A DNA stretch of 60,241 nt. Origin: an uncultured Dysgonomonas sp. Its GTDB lineage: Bacteria; Bacteroidota; Bacteroidia; Bacteroidales; Dysgonomonadaceae. Both the position numbers and the translations under genes were made by a program. Under the pieces are notes generated by a model. The model had not been told where the DNA came from and did not search any database. It saw only the letters and a program-made list of their open reading frames with translations. Where the stretch lies: positions 1 to 60,241 of the forward strand of contig CALYPL010000013.1 in NCBI GenBank assembly GCA_945273835.1. Reading direction: 5' to 3'. Shown here piece by piece: positions 26,676 through 36,691 of this stretch. The number at the start of each line of letters is the position of its first letter. The stretch's first letter is position 1.

Positions 26676-27740
26676 CCCGTCCAACAGCTTCACATACAAC
26701 TCTATCGCTTCACGTATTTCGTCTACACGAATAAACTCATCTGCGGTATGAGAACGAGCCGAATCGCCGGGTCCCATTTTCACTGTGGGGAAAGGCATAA
26801 ACGCTTGATCCGACATTGTTGGCGATCCGTATGTTTTTTTGCCGATTATTATAGCCCGCTGTATAAAAGGGTTTTCAATAGCTATGGCGGATGAATTTAA
26901 CCTGAAAGATCGAGGTTTCACTTTACTCTCAGTATGCTTGTCAATTATACGGTAGAGTTCTTCGTTTCCGTAAAGTTCATTGCTACGAACGTCTACTACA
27001 AACTCACAACAATCGGGTATTACATTATGCTGTGTACCGGCATTAATCATCGTGACCGTCATCTTAACGGGACCAAGCAATTCACTTTCATTTGGAAATC
27101 TGAATGTTCTGAACCATTCAATGTCACACATTGCCTTGTAAATGGCATTATCACCTTCTTCTCGTGCGGCATGACCTGATCGTCCGTGTGCCACGCAGTC
27201 AAGCACCATCAACCCTTTTTCGGCAATTGCAGGGTGCATTTGCGTAGGCTCTCCTACTATTCCAAAGGCAGGTGCAGGTAATAATGGAATCATCAGCTCC
27301 GCTCCCCCATCGCCCGAAACTTCTTCCTGACATGTGGCAAGAAAGACAAGATTATAATCCTGTTGCTTATTGTCAAGGATAAAAAAGGCATGCAGAAGTG
27401 ACACAAGACTTGCACCTGCATCGTTGCTACCCAAACCATATAATCGGCCGTCTTCCTCAATTGGCGTGAAAGGGTCTTTTGTCCATCCTGAAACAGGACG
27501 CACGGTATCTATATGTGAGTTCAACAGAATGGTTGGTTTAGCATCGTCGAACTGATTTGACTTTATCCACAAGTTATTTCCCTTACGCATTGGTTTATAT
27601 CCCGACTTGTGTATATATGCTTCTATAAGGTCGGCAACTTTGTCTTCTTCTCTACTGAATGATGGGGTTGAAATCATATCTTTCAGCAGGTCGATTGCAT
27701 CATAGTATAATGCGTCTATATCAAAAGTCATTGAACTCAT
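26664..27740 (-). CDS. M20 family deacylase (ArgE/DapE-like)
   Basis: This 358-residue di-zinc amidohydrolase shows the M20 motifs in order: LLNSHIDTVRP (His ligand and Asp), SNDAGASLVSL (bridging Asp), TCQEEVSGDGGAE (catalytic and ligand Glu), GEPTQ, and the last His in SARSHTADEF. Bacteroidota commonly use such an enzyme as N-acetyl- or N-succinyl-ornithine deacylase in arginine synthesis, the latter known from Bacteroides fragilis, so ArgE function is likely but not proven. No other arg genes are in the window. The ispD gene lies 14 bases upstream on the same strand. Confidence 0.85.
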   Translation of the reverse strand: MSSMTFDIDALYYDAIDLLKDMISTPSFSREEDKVADLIEAYIHKSGYKPMRKGNNLWIKSNQFDDAKPTILLNSHIDTVRPVSGWTKDPFTPIEEDGRLYGLGSNDAGASLVSLLHAFFILDNKQQDYNLVFLATCQEEVSGDGGAELMIPLLPAPAFGIVGEPTQMHPAIAEKGLMVLDCVAHGRSGHAAREEGDNAIYKAMCDIEWFRTFRFPNESELLGPVKMTVTMINAGTQHNVIPDCCEFVVDVRSNELYGNEELYRIIDKHTESKVKPRSFRLNSSAIAIENPFIQRAIIIGKKTYGSPTMSDQAFMPFPTVKMGPGDSARSHTADEFIRVDEIREAIELYVKLLDGLRI

Positions 27741-27754
27741 TCTAAATAATATAT

Positions 27755-28432
27755 CTAATTCTCGTTCAGAATTGTTTCTCCTATTTTTAAATCAAAGGGT
27801 GTTGTTATCTTTATATTAGTAGTTTCTCCCTCAACTAGAAAAATTTGTTCTCCCATCGCTTCCACAACCGAAGCATCGTCTGTAAACTCATCTTTAAAAT
27901 CGGTGCTGTATGCTTCTTTTAACAGGCGGACTTTAAAAACTTGAGGAGTTTGCACTAAACGGATACGTGACCTGTCAACGATACGGCTATTGCCATCTAT
28001 GGTAATCTCCCGTAAGCTATCTGTTGACGGTATGACAGGAATCACTGCTTCATGTGCTTCTGCTGCTTCATAGCTACGTTTTATTAAGTGCTGAGAAACA
28101 AAGGGGCGTACTCCGTCATGGACGGCGACAAGTCCTTCTTTGATTAAAGACAATCCGTTTTTTACGGATTGAAACCTAGTATCTCCTCCTGTAACTACTT
28201 GATGCGGTATACGAAACCCGTAATCCAAGCAAAGTTGCTTCCAATAATCATGATGAGACAAAGGCAACACCAGAACTATATGTATATTTTCATCATAGCT
28301 ATGAAAAGCGTCGATGGTACGCATCAAAACGGGCTTACCTCCTATCTGTATAAATTGCTTGGGCAAATCGCCTCCCATTCTCACCCCTTTGCCTCCGGCA
28401 ACTATTATGACGTTATTAATCACTGTTCTCAA
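27755..28432 (-). CDS. ispD: 2-C-methyl-D-erythritol 4-phosphate cytidylyltransferase
   Basis: IspD makes CDP-methylerythritol in the MEP isoprenoid pathway. The 225-residue protein has the nucleotide-binding VAGGKGVRMGGDLPKQF with its Arg and Lys, the central VHDGVRPFVS, and the C-terminal DDASVVE and VEGETTNIKITTPFDL. The length is typical. It precedes the M20 gene by 14 bases on the same strand, and a TTACTTTG-like -7 element lies upstream on the minus strand. Confidence 0.95.
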   Translation of the reverse strand: MRTVINNVIIVAGGKGVRMGGDLPKQFIQIGGKPVLMRTIDAFHSYDENIHIVLVLPLSHHDYWKQLCLDYGFRIPHQVVTGGDTRFQSVKNGLSLIKEGLVAVHDGVRPFVSQHLIKRSYEAAEAHEAVIPVIPSTDSLREITIDGNSRIVDRSRIRLVQTPQVFKVRLLKEAYSTDFKDEFTDDASVVEAMGEQIFLVEGETTNIKITTPFDLKIGETILNEN

Positions 28433-28599
28433 ATAATATATCTTTCTAATTTACAACAATAAAGCATTCAAAAAGTAACAAAGTAAACAGTCTTAAGGCT
28501 ATTTTTCTGCTATCGTTACAAAAATAGTTCTACTTTAAATTTTAATAATTTCTTCACAGATTGAGTTATGCTTTTATAGATAATCTCATATGAAATACA

Positions 28600-28794
28600 T
28601 TATTCAATTTTATCGAGAATCTTTTGTATATCTTCATTTGTATTATACAATTTGTCTTTGCAGGTTTTAATGAGTTCTGAAGCACGCTTCACCTCTTGCA
28701 TCAACACATCCACATCAAGCGAATCGTTTTCAAGACGTTCCATAATCTGCCGAAGCTCAACCATAGCTTCTCCGTATGTCTGTTCTTTAGCCAT
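28600..28794 (-). CDS. xseB: Exodeoxyribonuclease VII small subunit
   Basis: This 64-residue helical protein has the XseB pattern YGEAMVELRQIMERLENDSLDVDVL and a following amphipathic helix KRASELIKTCKDKL. It pairs with XseA to form exonuclease VII, which degrades single-stranded DNA. It follows xseA by 7 bases. Confidence 0.92.
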   Translation of the reverse strand: MAKEQTYGEAMVELRQIMERLENDSLDVDVLMQEVKRASELIKTCKDKLYNTNEDIQKILDKIE

Positions 28795-28801
28795 ATATTT
28801 T

Positions 28802-30043
28802 TTATTTTATAATCGAATCAATTTCTCCATCGGCGAATCGTGTAGTAATTACATCACCGACTTTAACAGCTGATGTTGTTTTGAGAACTTCTCCGTTTTT
28901 AATTGTCAGGGTATAACCTTTTTTCAGTATGTTATCGGGTGAAATTAAGTTCAAATGTCTTTCAATCATTTCAAGCTCACTTTTTCCATTTTTCAACTTT
29001 TGAGGTATTATTTTTTTGAGTTGTGAGCTAAATGTCATCAATATATTCGATTGTTCTTTACTCCATCCTTTCATCAGAAAAATCAATTGTGTGCGATATG
29101 AGTTCAGCAACAGGACATTATCCTGCAATCTTCGTTCCACGCCATTGATTATTCCATTGGTTACTCGGATCAGCTCATCAGCACTATTCCCCATATTACC
29201 AATCAAAAACTCGGCTACAGCAGTGGGTGTCTTAGCACGTGTATGAGCTACAATATCCAATACGGTTTCATCACGCTCATGCCCTATTCCAGTGATTACA
29301 GGTAATGGAAATTGTGCGCAACTTGCAGCCAGTAAGTAAGAATCGAAACAACTAAGCTCGGATGTAGCGCCTCCGCCACGGATAATAACAACTGCATCGA
29401 AGCATTCCTGATGAGCATATATTTCTTCCAAAGCTGCTATTATGGAATCTTCGGCACGATCTCCCTGCATGATGGCGGGAAATAATTTCGTATAAAAAAT
29501 AAATCCGTAAATGTTGTTGTAAAGTTGATCACAAAAGTCTTCGTAGCCGGCTGCTGTTGGCGACGAAATTATGGCGATACGATTTGCGACCATCGGTAAT
29601 ACCAACTCTTTATTCAGGTCTATAACACCATCTTGTTCAAGTTGCCGTAAAATGGCTGCACGGTTTATCGCCTGATCACCCAATGTGTAAGCCGGATCAA
29701 TATCATGTACCGTGAGGCTCATACCATAAAGCTCGTGGTACTCAACGCTAACCTGCACCAATACTTTAATGCCTGAAGCGAATGGTTGCCCGGTTTCACT
29801 CTCAAAGTACATTCTTAGCAGGTTAAATGTGTTAGACCAAACTACCGCGCGTGATCTGGCAATGGTATTTCGTCCCTGAGCGTCTTTTTCTATAAACTCA
29901 AGATAGCAATGACCATTCTGATTAATTCTGACATCGCTGGTTTCGGCCCTAATCCAATATAATTCAGGGAAACCATCCCTCAAAGTCTCTTTAATTAGGC
30001 TGTTGAGTTCATATAGTGAAAGTATATCAGTTTGAGCTGCCAT
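28802..30043 (-). CDS. xseA: Exodeoxyribonuclease VII large subunit
   Basis: The 413-residue protein has the N-terminal OB-fold (LYWIRAETSDVRINQNGHCYLEFIEKD), the catalytic core (ISSPTAAGYEDF, VIIRGGGATSELSCFDS, PVITGIGHERDETVLDIVAH, AKTPTAVAEFL) and a long coiled-coil C-terminal region. With XseB it forms the nuclease that cuts single-stranded DNA from both ends. It heads the xseA-xseB pair. Confidence 0.96.
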   Translation of the reverse strand: MAAQTDILSLYELNSLIKETLRDGFPELYWIRAETSDVRINQNGHCYLEFIEKDAQGRNTIARSRAVVWSNTFNLLRMYFESETGQPFASGIKVLVQVSVEYHELYGMSLTVHDIDPAYTLGDQAINRAAILRQLEQDGVIDLNKELVLPMVANRIAIISSPTAAGYEDFCDQLYNNIYGFIFYTKLFPAIMQGDRAEDSIIAALEEIYAHQECFDAVVIIRGGGATSELSCFDSYLLAASCAQFPLPVITGIGHERDETVLDIVAHTRAKTPTAVAEFLIGNMGNSADELIRVTNGIINGVERRLQDNVLLLNSYRTQLIFLMKGWSKEQSNILMTFSSQLKKIIPQKLKNGKSELEMIERHLNLISPDNILKKGYTLTIKNGEVLKTTSAVKVGDVITTRFADGEIDSIIK

Positions 30044-30176
30044 CAGTTTTAATTCTATAATTTCCGCTATAATTTTTCTTTAAGTTCTTTCTTCGTAAGA
30101 ATCTACTATTCAACCATTTTTATCACTTAAGCTGTATCAAAAAGACGTGTAATCAATAAAGTTTTCAGTTTATACA

Positions 30177-30470
30177 CTAACAAACAGTCTTCATAACTGA
30201 CACAGATTGTTTTAGCCATTTACTGCTTGTAACAACTTTGCATCCGGCTAATTTTATCAACCGCAAATATTCCTGCGAAATGGGAAGCCCTGTTTCATCA
30301 ACCTCTATATTTTGCTTTGGACGTTTTTTAACAGCTTTACACGAAAGAAACCTATTCGGTTCATCAACAGTAAAAGCTGTCTGCCCTTTATCTTTCTGTG
30401 GCAATCTGAATATATATTCTGTATTAATTCCTGACACTATCAAGATGTATATAAGTATAATTATTAACAA
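30177..30470 (-). pseudogene. Decayed N-terminal fragment of a secreted S8 (subtilase) peptidase
   Basis: The frame encodes about 97 residues with only a TTG start and no ATG before a stop. After a signal-peptide-like hydrophobic stretch it reads YIFRLPQKDKG, EPNRFLSCKAVKKR, DETGLPISQEYLRLIK and KVVTSSKWLKQSVSV. This matches, by memory, the conserved propeptide-like start of Bacteroidota secreted subtilases (FTDKKG, FLSERS-RR, DLPVSPxYL, VVTTSKWLN). It then ends at TAG just where the peptidase domain should follow, and no Asp/His/Ser catalytic block is nearby. I read it as a gene remnant. A functional small secreted protein is a less likely alternative. Confidence 0.6.
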
Positions 30471-30591
30471 TATTATGTTTTTATATTATGTTTTATCAAT
30501 AAATACAAATGTACATATATTTCCAATGAGAGCAGATTCAGACATATATTAAAATGTCAAAAAAGCTTAGGTTTAAAATAAGAATTATAGC

Positions 30592-30599
30592 TACCTTTG
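30592..30599 (+). promoter_or_regulatory. ABC exporter-trmB-mrp operon -7 box
   Basis: TACCTTTG, 37 bases before the ATG at 30637; a GTTTA element at 30571 may serve as a weak -33 box. Confidence 0.55.
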
Positions 30600-30636
30600 A
30601 TGGCTAAATCAAGAAGTTTCATTATAAAATAACAGA

Positions 30637-32475
30637 ATGAAAGACTTTATCACTCTTTTAAGAAGATTTGTACCGCCTTATAAAAAACAAGTTATACTCA
30701 ATATTTTATTTAATATCCTCAGTGCGTTTCTTAATGTATTCTCTTTCGCTCTGATTATACCGATCTTGAGAATACTTTTCAAAGTGGAAGAGCGGGTATA
30801 TGAATACATCCCGATGGATATGTCGAATTTTAAAACTCTGTTCGACTTTAAGATACTTGAAAACAATTTCTATTGGTACATGACGCATCTCATGGAAACC
30901 TATTCAGGGGGATTTGTTTTACTTGTACTGGGACTTATGTTGGTTGGCATGACGGCTCTAAAAGGGTTTGCCACGTTCCTGAGCAGTTATTTTATCGTAT
31001 TGGTTCGCACGGGAGTTGTCAGAGATATACGTGTAAAAATCAACCATAAGATACTTTCATTGCCTTTAGGTTTCTTCTCAAGCGAACGTAAAGGCGATAT
31101 TATCGCCCGCATGACCGGAGATGTTGGCGAAGTTGAAAACTCGGTCATGTCTTCTCTCGATATGATCAGTAAGAACCCGATTCTTATTATCGTTTACCTG
31201 TGTACCATGCTTGTGATAAGCTGGAAACTCACATTATTTGTTATCATACTTCTGCCCATAGCAGGTTACATTATGGGAATAGTAGGAAAAGCGCTAAAAA
31301 AGAAATCTGTTAAAGCGCAGAATATGTGGGGTAACCTGATGGCGCAGATTGAAGAAACACTCGGCGGTTTGCGCATTATAAAAGCCTTCAATGCCGAAGA
31401 AAAAATGGAATCTCGTTTCAATAAAGCAAACGAAGACTTACGCATCATCTCGAATAAAATAGCCGGGCGTCAACTTCTTGCTCATCCAATGAGTGAGCTA
31501 CTTGGTACATTGACTATCGTGTTTGTTCTATGGTATGGCGGAAGCCTGATACTTGATCATACAGGCGGTATGGACGCATCTCGGTTCATATTTTATCTGA
31601 CAGTATTCTATCTGATAATAAATCCGGCGAAAGATTTAAGTAAATCAGCTTATTCTATACAAAAAGGTATGGCTTCGGTTGAGCGTATCGATAAAATTCT
31701 CAAAGCCGAAAGTAACATTCTTGAACCTGAAAACCCGAAACCCGTAACTTTCCAATCGGAAATATCCTATCGTCACGTGTCATTTAAATACGATACCGCT
31801 TGGGTTATAAATGATGTTTCGCTGACTATTCCAAAAGGTAAAACTGTTGCTCTTGTCGGACAATCGGGTTCAGGCAAATCAACGATGGCAGACCTGTTAC
31901 CCCGATTCTATGATGTGCAACAGGGAGGCGTTTATATCGACAATACCAATATTAAAGATTGTAAGATACATGACGTACGAAATTTGATGGGTAACGTCAA
32001 TCAAGAACCGATACTCTTTAACGATACGTTTTTCAACAATATAGCTTTCGGAGTTGAAGGAGCCACGATGGATCAGGTTGTTCAGGCTGCTAAAATAGCC
32101 AATGCACACGATTTCATTATGGCATGCGAAGACGGCTACAACACCAATATTGGCGACCGTGGCGGAAAACTGTCAGGCGGACAACGTCAGCGTGTAAGCA
32201 TAGCCAGAGCTGTTCTCAAAAATCCGCAGATACTTATATTGGACGAGGCAACTTCGGCACTCGATACCGAATCGGAAAAATTGGTACAGGAAGCCCTCGA
32301 AAGTCTGATGAAGAATCGGACCACGCTTATTATTGCGCATCGCTTGTCGACCATCAAACATGCTGATGAAATTTGCGTAATGCACGAAGGTACGATTGTT
32401 GAAAGAGGCAAACACGAAGAACTATACGAAGCTAACGGTTACTACCGTAAACTCTGCGACATGCAGCTGTTTTAA
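30637..32475 (+). CDS. ABC exporter, MsbA-like (fused permease-ATPase)
   Basis: This 612-residue half-transporter has six N-terminal membrane helices (residues about 20-330) and a C-terminal ATPase: Walker [11 protein letters not shown]-loop NQEPILF, signature LSGGQRQR, Walker [13 protein letters not shown] and switch His in IIAHRLSTI. It dimerises to flip a substrate out of the cytoplasm, with lipid A core or another lipid as the usual assumption for MsbA-like proteins of this phylum. Specificity is not readable. The trmB gene begins 28 bases downstream. Confidence 0.92.
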   Translation: MKDFITLLRRFVPPYKKQVILNILFNILSAFLNVFSFALIIPILRILFKVEERVYEYIPMDMSNFKTLFDFKILENNFYWYMTHLMETYSGGFVLLVLGLMLVGMTALKGFATFLSSYFIVLVRTGVVRDIRVKINHKILSLPLGFFSSERKGDIIARMTGDVGEVENSVMSSLDMISKNPILIIVYLCTMLVISWKLTLFVIILLPIAGYIMGIVGKALKKKSVKAQNMWGNLMAQIEETLGGLRIIKAFNAEEKMESRFNKANEDLRIISNKIAGRQLLAHPMSELLGTLTIVFVLWYGGSLILDHTGGMDASRFIFYLTVFYLIINPAKDLSKSAYSIQKGMASVERIDKILKAESNILEPENPKPVTFQSEISYRHVSFKYDTAWVINDVSLTIPKGKTVALVGQSGSGKSTMADLLPRFYDVQQGGVYIDNTNIKDCKIHDVRNLMGNVNQEPILFNDTFFNNIAFGVEGATMDQVVQAAKIANAHDFIMACEDGYNTNIGDRGGKLSGGQRQRVSIARAVLKNPQILILDEATSALDTESEKLVQEALESLMKNRTTLIIAHRLSTIKHADEICVMHEGTIVERGKHEELYEANGYYRKLCDMQLF

Positions 32476-32503
32476 CCGTAACTGTATTAATTTTTTTAAG
32501 AAG

Positions 32504-33274
32504 ATGGGTAAAAATAAATTAGCCAAATTCGCCAATATGGAGGAATACCCGCATGTGTTCCAATATCCTTTCGCCACGTTACAGGAAAAGGGATTTGACA
32601 TGAAAGGGAAATGGAGACAAGAGTTTTTCAAGAACGATAACCCGATTGTGTTGGAACTCGGATGCGGTAAAGGTGAATATACGGTGGGATTGGCAAAACT
32701 CTTTCCCGAAAAAAACTTTATCGGGATTGATATCAAAGGCGCACGGATGTGGACCGGAGCTAAACAGGCATTAGAAGAGGAATTGACAAATGTGGCGTTT
32801 TTACGCACTCATATCGAATTGACAAATCATTTTTTCTCTGAGAATGAAATTTCCGAGATCTGGATCACGTTCCCCGATCCTCAGATGAAGAAAAATACCA
32901 AACGCATGACATCTACACGATTCATGCAGTTATACAGTCAGTTTCTGGCTTCGGATGGAATAATTCATCTCAAAACAGACAGTAATTTCATGTACACATA
33001 TACGTCTGAAATGATTAAAGCGAATAATCTACCTGTATCGTTTCAGACTGACGACCTTTATCATTCGGGCTTGGATGATAAGATACTTTCAATCCGCACT
33101 TTCTATGAACAACAATGGTTAGCTCGTGGTCTAAACATTAAATATGTTAAATTTGTGCTTCCTGCATCTCAACAAAATTGGATTGAGCCTGATGTAGAAA
33201 TCGAGAAAGATGATTATCGCAGCTTCGGGCGTAACAATTCGCAAAGTTTGGCGCACAGCAAGACAGCTAAATAA
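32504..33274 (+). CDS. trmB: tRNA (guanine-N7)-methyltransferase
   Basis: TrmB methylates G46 in the tRNA variable loop. The 256-residue protein carries the SAM site [20 protein letters not shown], the DIKGARMW strand, and the TrmB signature [15 protein letters not shown] with substrate-binding downstream LKTDSNFMY. The ATG at 32504 gives [19 protein letters not shown]; the longer frame begins inside the ABC gene. It lies between the exporter and the Mrp gene (7-base gap). Confidence 0.95.
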   Translation: MGKNKLAKFANMEEYPHVFQYPFATLQEKGFDMKGKWRQEFFKNDNPIVLELGCGKGEYTVGLAKLFPEKNFIGIDIKGARMWTGAKQALEEELTNVAFLRTHIELTNHFFSENEISEIWITFPDPQMKKNTKRMTSTRFMQLYSQFLASDGIIHLKTDSNFMYTYTSEMIKANNLPVSFQTDDLYHSGLDDKILSIRTFYEQQWLARGLNIKYVKFVLPASQQNWIEPDVEIEKDDYRSFGRNNSQSLAHSKTAK

Positions 33275-33281
33275 TTTGATT

Positions 33282-34400
33282 ATGACTAAGATTAATATAT
33301 ATCCTAAATTAATATTGGATGCCCTGCGCAATGTACGTTACCCCGGTACCGGCAAAGATATTGTGGAAATGGGCATCGTTTCTGACGATATTCATATCGC
33401 AGGTAATAAAGTAAGCCTTACTTTACTTTTTGAAAAACCTAACGATCCATTTATTAAGTCGTTGGTGAAAGCCTGCGAAACGGCAATATTGACTTATGCC
33501 GATCCAAACATAGAGATTAAAGGCAACATTGAAGTTAAATCTAAGCAGGTTCAGCAACCTAAATCAACGAATGTTTTGCCTAATGTAAAAAATATCATTG
33601 CCGTTTCATCGGGTAAAGGAGGGGTTGGTAAAAGCACTATTGCCGTAAATCTGGCAGTATCTCTTGCACAAAAAGGGTATAAAGTGGGATTGCTGGATGC
33701 GGACATATTCGGACCGTCTTTGCCTAAAATGTTTAACGAGGAAGAGGCGCGCCCGATATTGCACAACGTTGATGGAAAGGAACTGATAGCTCCTGTTGAA
33801 AAATATGGTATAAAAATGCTTTCTATTGGTTTCTTCGTCAACAAAGAGGAGGCTTTGGTCTGGCGTGGAGCAATGGCAAGCAATGCGTTGAAACAGTTAA
33901 TTGTTGATGCTGACTGGGGCGAATTAGATTTCTTTCTGATCGATTTTCCACCCGGAACAAGCGATATTCATCTTACTTTGGTGCAGACTTTAGCCATAAC
34001 CGGAGCAGTTGTGGTAAGCACACCGCAACAAGTTGCATTGGCTGATGCTATCAAGGGGGTCAATATGTTTACCAACAATAAAGTAAATGTTCCGATACTT
34101 GGTTTGGTGGAAAATATGTCGTGGTTCACACCCGCGGAATTACCACAAAACAAATATTACATTTTTGGTAAAGGTGGAGCGCAAAAGTTGGCTGAGGAAA
34201 TGAATGTTTCTCTTTTGGGACAAATCCCCATCGTGCAAAGTATTTGCGAAGGTGGTGATTTGGGCAAACCGGTGGCTCTAAGCACGGATAGTATTACAGG
34301 TATGGCTTTTTCTACATTAGCCGATAATTTTCTGACCGCTATTGAACGTCGTAATTCTGAACTGCCTCCTACTTCAATGGTCGAAGTACATAATAAATAA
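33282..34400 (+). CDS. mrp: Mrp/ApbC-type P-loop ATPase
   Basis: The 372-residue protein has an N-terminal DUF59 domain (about 1-90, LRNVRYPGTGKDIVEMGIV) and a C-terminal Mrp/NBP35 ATPase with the deviant Walker A SSGKGGVGKST, Switch I DADIFGPSLP and Switch II DFPPGTSDIHLT. The family usually carries or transfers Fe-S clusters through a CxxC motif after VENMS; here the stretch reads VENMSWFTPAELPQNKYY with no cysteines. It may still act in Fe-S assembly as an ATPase partner, but cluster binding by the usual ligands is not supported. The ATG at 33282 avoids most of the overlap with trmB. Confidence 0.9.
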   Translation: MTKINIYPKLILDALRNVRYPGTGKDIVEMGIVSDDIHIAGNKVSLTLLFEKPNDPFIKSLVKACETAILTYADPNIEIKGNIEVKSKQVQQPKSTNVLPNVKNIIAVSSGKGGVGKSTIAVNLAVSLAQKGYKVGLLDADIFGPSLPKMFNEEEARPILHNVDGKELIAPVEKYGIKMLSIGFFVNKEEALVWRGAMASNALKQLIVDADWGELDFFLIDFPPGTSDIHLTLVQTLAITGAVVVSTPQQVALADAIKGVNMFTNNKVNVPILGLVENMSWFTPAELPQNKYYIFGKGGAQKLAEEMNVSLLGQIPIVQSICEGGDLGKPVALSTDSITGMAFSTLADNFLTAIERRNSELPPTSMVEVHNK

Positions 34401-34423
34401 GTCCGATTGGTGACTAAATTATA

Positions 34424-34474
34424 TTGGGTGAAAAGAGACAAGTTTATAAATCTCATTTCACCCAACTTCTTTTT
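34424..34474 (+). terminator. Operon terminator after mrp
   Basis: TTGGGTGAAAAGAGA (34424-34438) pairs with TCTCATTTCACCCAA (34451-34465) with one mismatch, followed by CTTCTTTTT. Confidence 0.8.
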
Positions 34475-34542
34475 AAATACCTTTCGGTTAAAATATATAC
34501 AGTACTAAATAGAATTTTAATCGCTTATCTTTATTTTATTTA

Positions 34543-34920
34543 TTATCTGACCGGCAAAACTTCAATCCAGTAATCATCCGGGTCATGTATAAAATATAGC
34601 CCCATCTTGTCATTCTCGAAACAAACCCATCCTTGTGATTTATGATATTTGCGGATTTCATCATAATCTCCTTCAACACGGATACATAAGTGTGTTTCGT
34701 TTTCGCCTAATTCATAATTTTCAGGATGATCACGCAACCATGTCAATTCTAAACTAAAAGGACTTATTCCGTCTCCAAGATATACAAGAATGAACGAGCC
34801 GTCTTCGGCCTCTTTTCGTCTGACTTCTTTCAATCCTAAAGCTCTATCGTAAAAGTCGAGACTTTTCGCTAAATCAGTAACATTGACATTATAATGATCA
34901 AATCTTCCTTTAATTTTCAT
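34543..34920 (-). CDS. VOC superfamily protein (glyoxalase I-like)
   Basis: This 125-residue protein has the paired beta-alpha-beta-beta-beta units of the vicinal oxygen chelate fold, starting FDHYNVNVTDLAKSLDFYDRALGL. Candidate metal ligands are His9, Glu in FSLELTW, His in ETHLCIRV and Glu in YWIEVLPV, the same order as lactoylglutathione lyase. The four ligands favour an active metalloenzyme, possibly methylglyoxal detoxification. It is read on its own or downstream of the MBL gene (24-base gap). Confidence 0.8.
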   Translation of the reverse strand: MKIKGRFDHYNVNVTDLAKSLDFYDRALGLKEVRRKEAEDGSFILVYLGDGISPFSLELTWLRDHPENYELGENETHLCIRVEGDYDEIRKYHKSQGWVCFENDKMGLYFIHDPDDYWIEVLPVR

Positions 34921-34944
34921 TGACGTGATATTTTAATTTTATGA

Positions 34945-35679
34945 TTATAAATCTATTTTTATTGTTTCTCCTTCATGTTTCCAACAGATACACTCACAAC
35001 CATATTCTTGAGCGAAAAGTGCAAATGGTGGAATATCTTCTGTATGTTCTCGGAAATGCATTGGCGAAATAACATCTACTTTTATTGTTTTAACAAATTC
35101 TTTTGCTCCAAGCATATAATCTTTTCCTAAACGTGGATCGAGCGGAAACATTGCCAAATTGATGTGCTTCACATCTTCAGCCAACAAATTTAATTCCCGA
35201 TGATACATGCTTTCCGCCTTTTTCACTTCATCTGCTGTCGATTCTTCATTCCAATGCCAGTTATTCAGGTCTCCCGCGTGAAAAATTGTTTTATCATGCC
35301 ATTCTATCAGAAATGAACCGCCAATATCGGTAGAACCATATGCTTTTACCAGTAAGTTCTGATCCTGATATGTTTCAAATTTATCGAGATAAATCGCATC
35401 TTCTGGTTTTGCTTTATGGTTATCAAGGATTTCTTTAGAGAAGATGTAGATTATATCGGGACGTAGTTTTTTCCATTTCAATATTTCTTTATTGAAATGA
35501 TCGTAATGCGAATGTGTGCATAAAACATAAATGCGTCCTTTATTACGCAAAACCTTGTTATGAACATAATCCGCAGATTCTCCGCCTTGTGAGTCTCGGT
35601 AGAAATCAAAAATCAAAGTCTCATTCTTGCTTTCAAGTACAAAACCGCTGTTATAGATATATGTCAGATTTATATTCAT
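34945..35679 (-). CDS. MBL-fold hydrolase (UlaG-like)
   Basis: The 244-residue product carries the metallo-beta-lactamase motif THSHYDH, HAGDLNNWHW as the third metal region, and PMHFREH near the C-terminus. The short form starting TYIYNSGFVLESKNETLIFDFYRD is typical of UlaG-like or metal-dependent hydrolases of unknown substrate. It precedes the VOC gene on the same strand. Confidence 0.8.
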   Translation of the reverse strand: MNINLTYIYNSGFVLESKNETLIFDFYRDSQGGESADYVHNKVLRNKGRIYVLCTHSHYDHFNKEILKWKKLRPDIIYIFSKEILDNHKAKPEDAIYLDKFETYQDQNLLVKAYGSTDIGGSFLIEWHDKTIFHAGDLNNWHWNEESTADEVKKAESMYHRELNLLAEDVKHINLAMFPLDPRLGKDYMLGAKEFVKTIKVDVISPMHFREHTEDIPPFALFAQEYGCECICWKHEGETIKIDL

Positions 35680-35740
35680 CTTTCAAAAATCACAATCGGC
35701 AATCAATTCAATCTCTTGAACTGATCTGACATAATACATG

Positions 35741-36691
35741 CTATATTTTTCTTTTACTCAGTACATCAATCATATCGACTGTCATTTTCGACAGATCGTA
35801 TTTAGGTTGCCAATCCCATTCGTTACGAGCGCAACTATCATCGAGTGAATTTGGCCAAGAATCGGCAATCCTTTGTTTAAGCGGATCAACGTTATATTCC
35901 ATCACAAAATTCGGATAATGTTTCTTTATCTCGTTATATATCATTTCGGGATCAAAGCTCATTGACGCAACATTGAATGAGTTTCTATGCTTCAGACGTG
36001 ATGCATCGGCTTCCATTATTTCAATGGCTGCATTGAGGGCATCGGGCATATACATCATATCCATGAAAGTTCCTGCTTTTACGGGGCAGGTAAATTTTTC
36101 TCCTTTTACTGCATTGTAGAATATTTCTACGGCATAATCGGTTGTTCCTCCACCGGGAAGCGTCATATTTGAGATTATACCGGGAAAACGCACCGAACGT
36201 GTGTCAACTCCCCATCGTTCAAAATAATAATCACTCAAAAGCTCGCCCATAACTTTGGTTATACCGTAAATTGTTTTAGGTCGTTGTATAGTATCTTGTG
36301 GGGTTTTATCTTTAGGTGTTTCGGGTCCAAATGCTCCGATTGAACTCGGAGTGAATACTCCGCAATTGAATTCTTTGGCTACATCAAGACAGTTCATCAA
36401 ACTTTGCATGCCTACGTCCCATCCAAGTTTGGGGCATTTTTCTGCGGTCGCAGATAATATTGCCGCCAGATTATAAATGGTATCAACGTTATATTCACGG
36501 ACAGCATGATAGACTTGTTTTACATCAGTAGCATCTATTTCGACTGTCGGACCAAGTTCAAAAAAATTTTCGGGATAGGGTGGCTTAAAATATCCGCATA
36601 TCACATTGTCAGTACCATAAATTTCCCGAAGTCTGACACTCAATTCTGAACCTATCTGTCCCGTACTGCCTACGATAAGAATTCTTTTCAT
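35741..36691 (-). CDS. tdh: SDR-type L-threonine 3-dehydrogenase
   Basis: The 316-residue protein is an extended short-chain dehydrogenase: NAD-binding VGSTGQIGSE, NLAAILSATAE, catalytic Tyr/Lys in YGITKVMGE, and MYMPDALNA in the substrate region. Together with the adjacent 2-amino-3-ketobutyrate ligase it should oxidise threonine to 2-amino-3-oxobutyrate. The SDR-type TDH is unrelated to the zinc enzyme of E. coli. Its ATG overlaps the kbl TGA (ATGA), so translation is coupled. Confidence 0.9.
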   Translation of the reverse strand: MKRILIVGSTGQIGSELSVRLREIYGTDNVICGYFKPPYPENFFELGPTVEIDATDVKQVYHAVREYNVDTIYNLAAILSATAEKCPKLGWDVGMQSLMNCLDVAKEFNCGVFTPSSIGAFGPETPKDKTPQDTIQRPKTIYGITKVMGELLSDYYFERWGVDTRSVRFPGIISNMTLPGGGTTDYAVEIFYNAVKGEKFTCPVKAGTFMDMMYMPDALNAAIEIMEADASRLKHRNSFNVASMSFDPEMIYNEIKKHYPNFVMEYNVDPLKQRIADSWPNSLDDSCARNEWDWQPKYDLSKMTVDMIDVLSKRKI

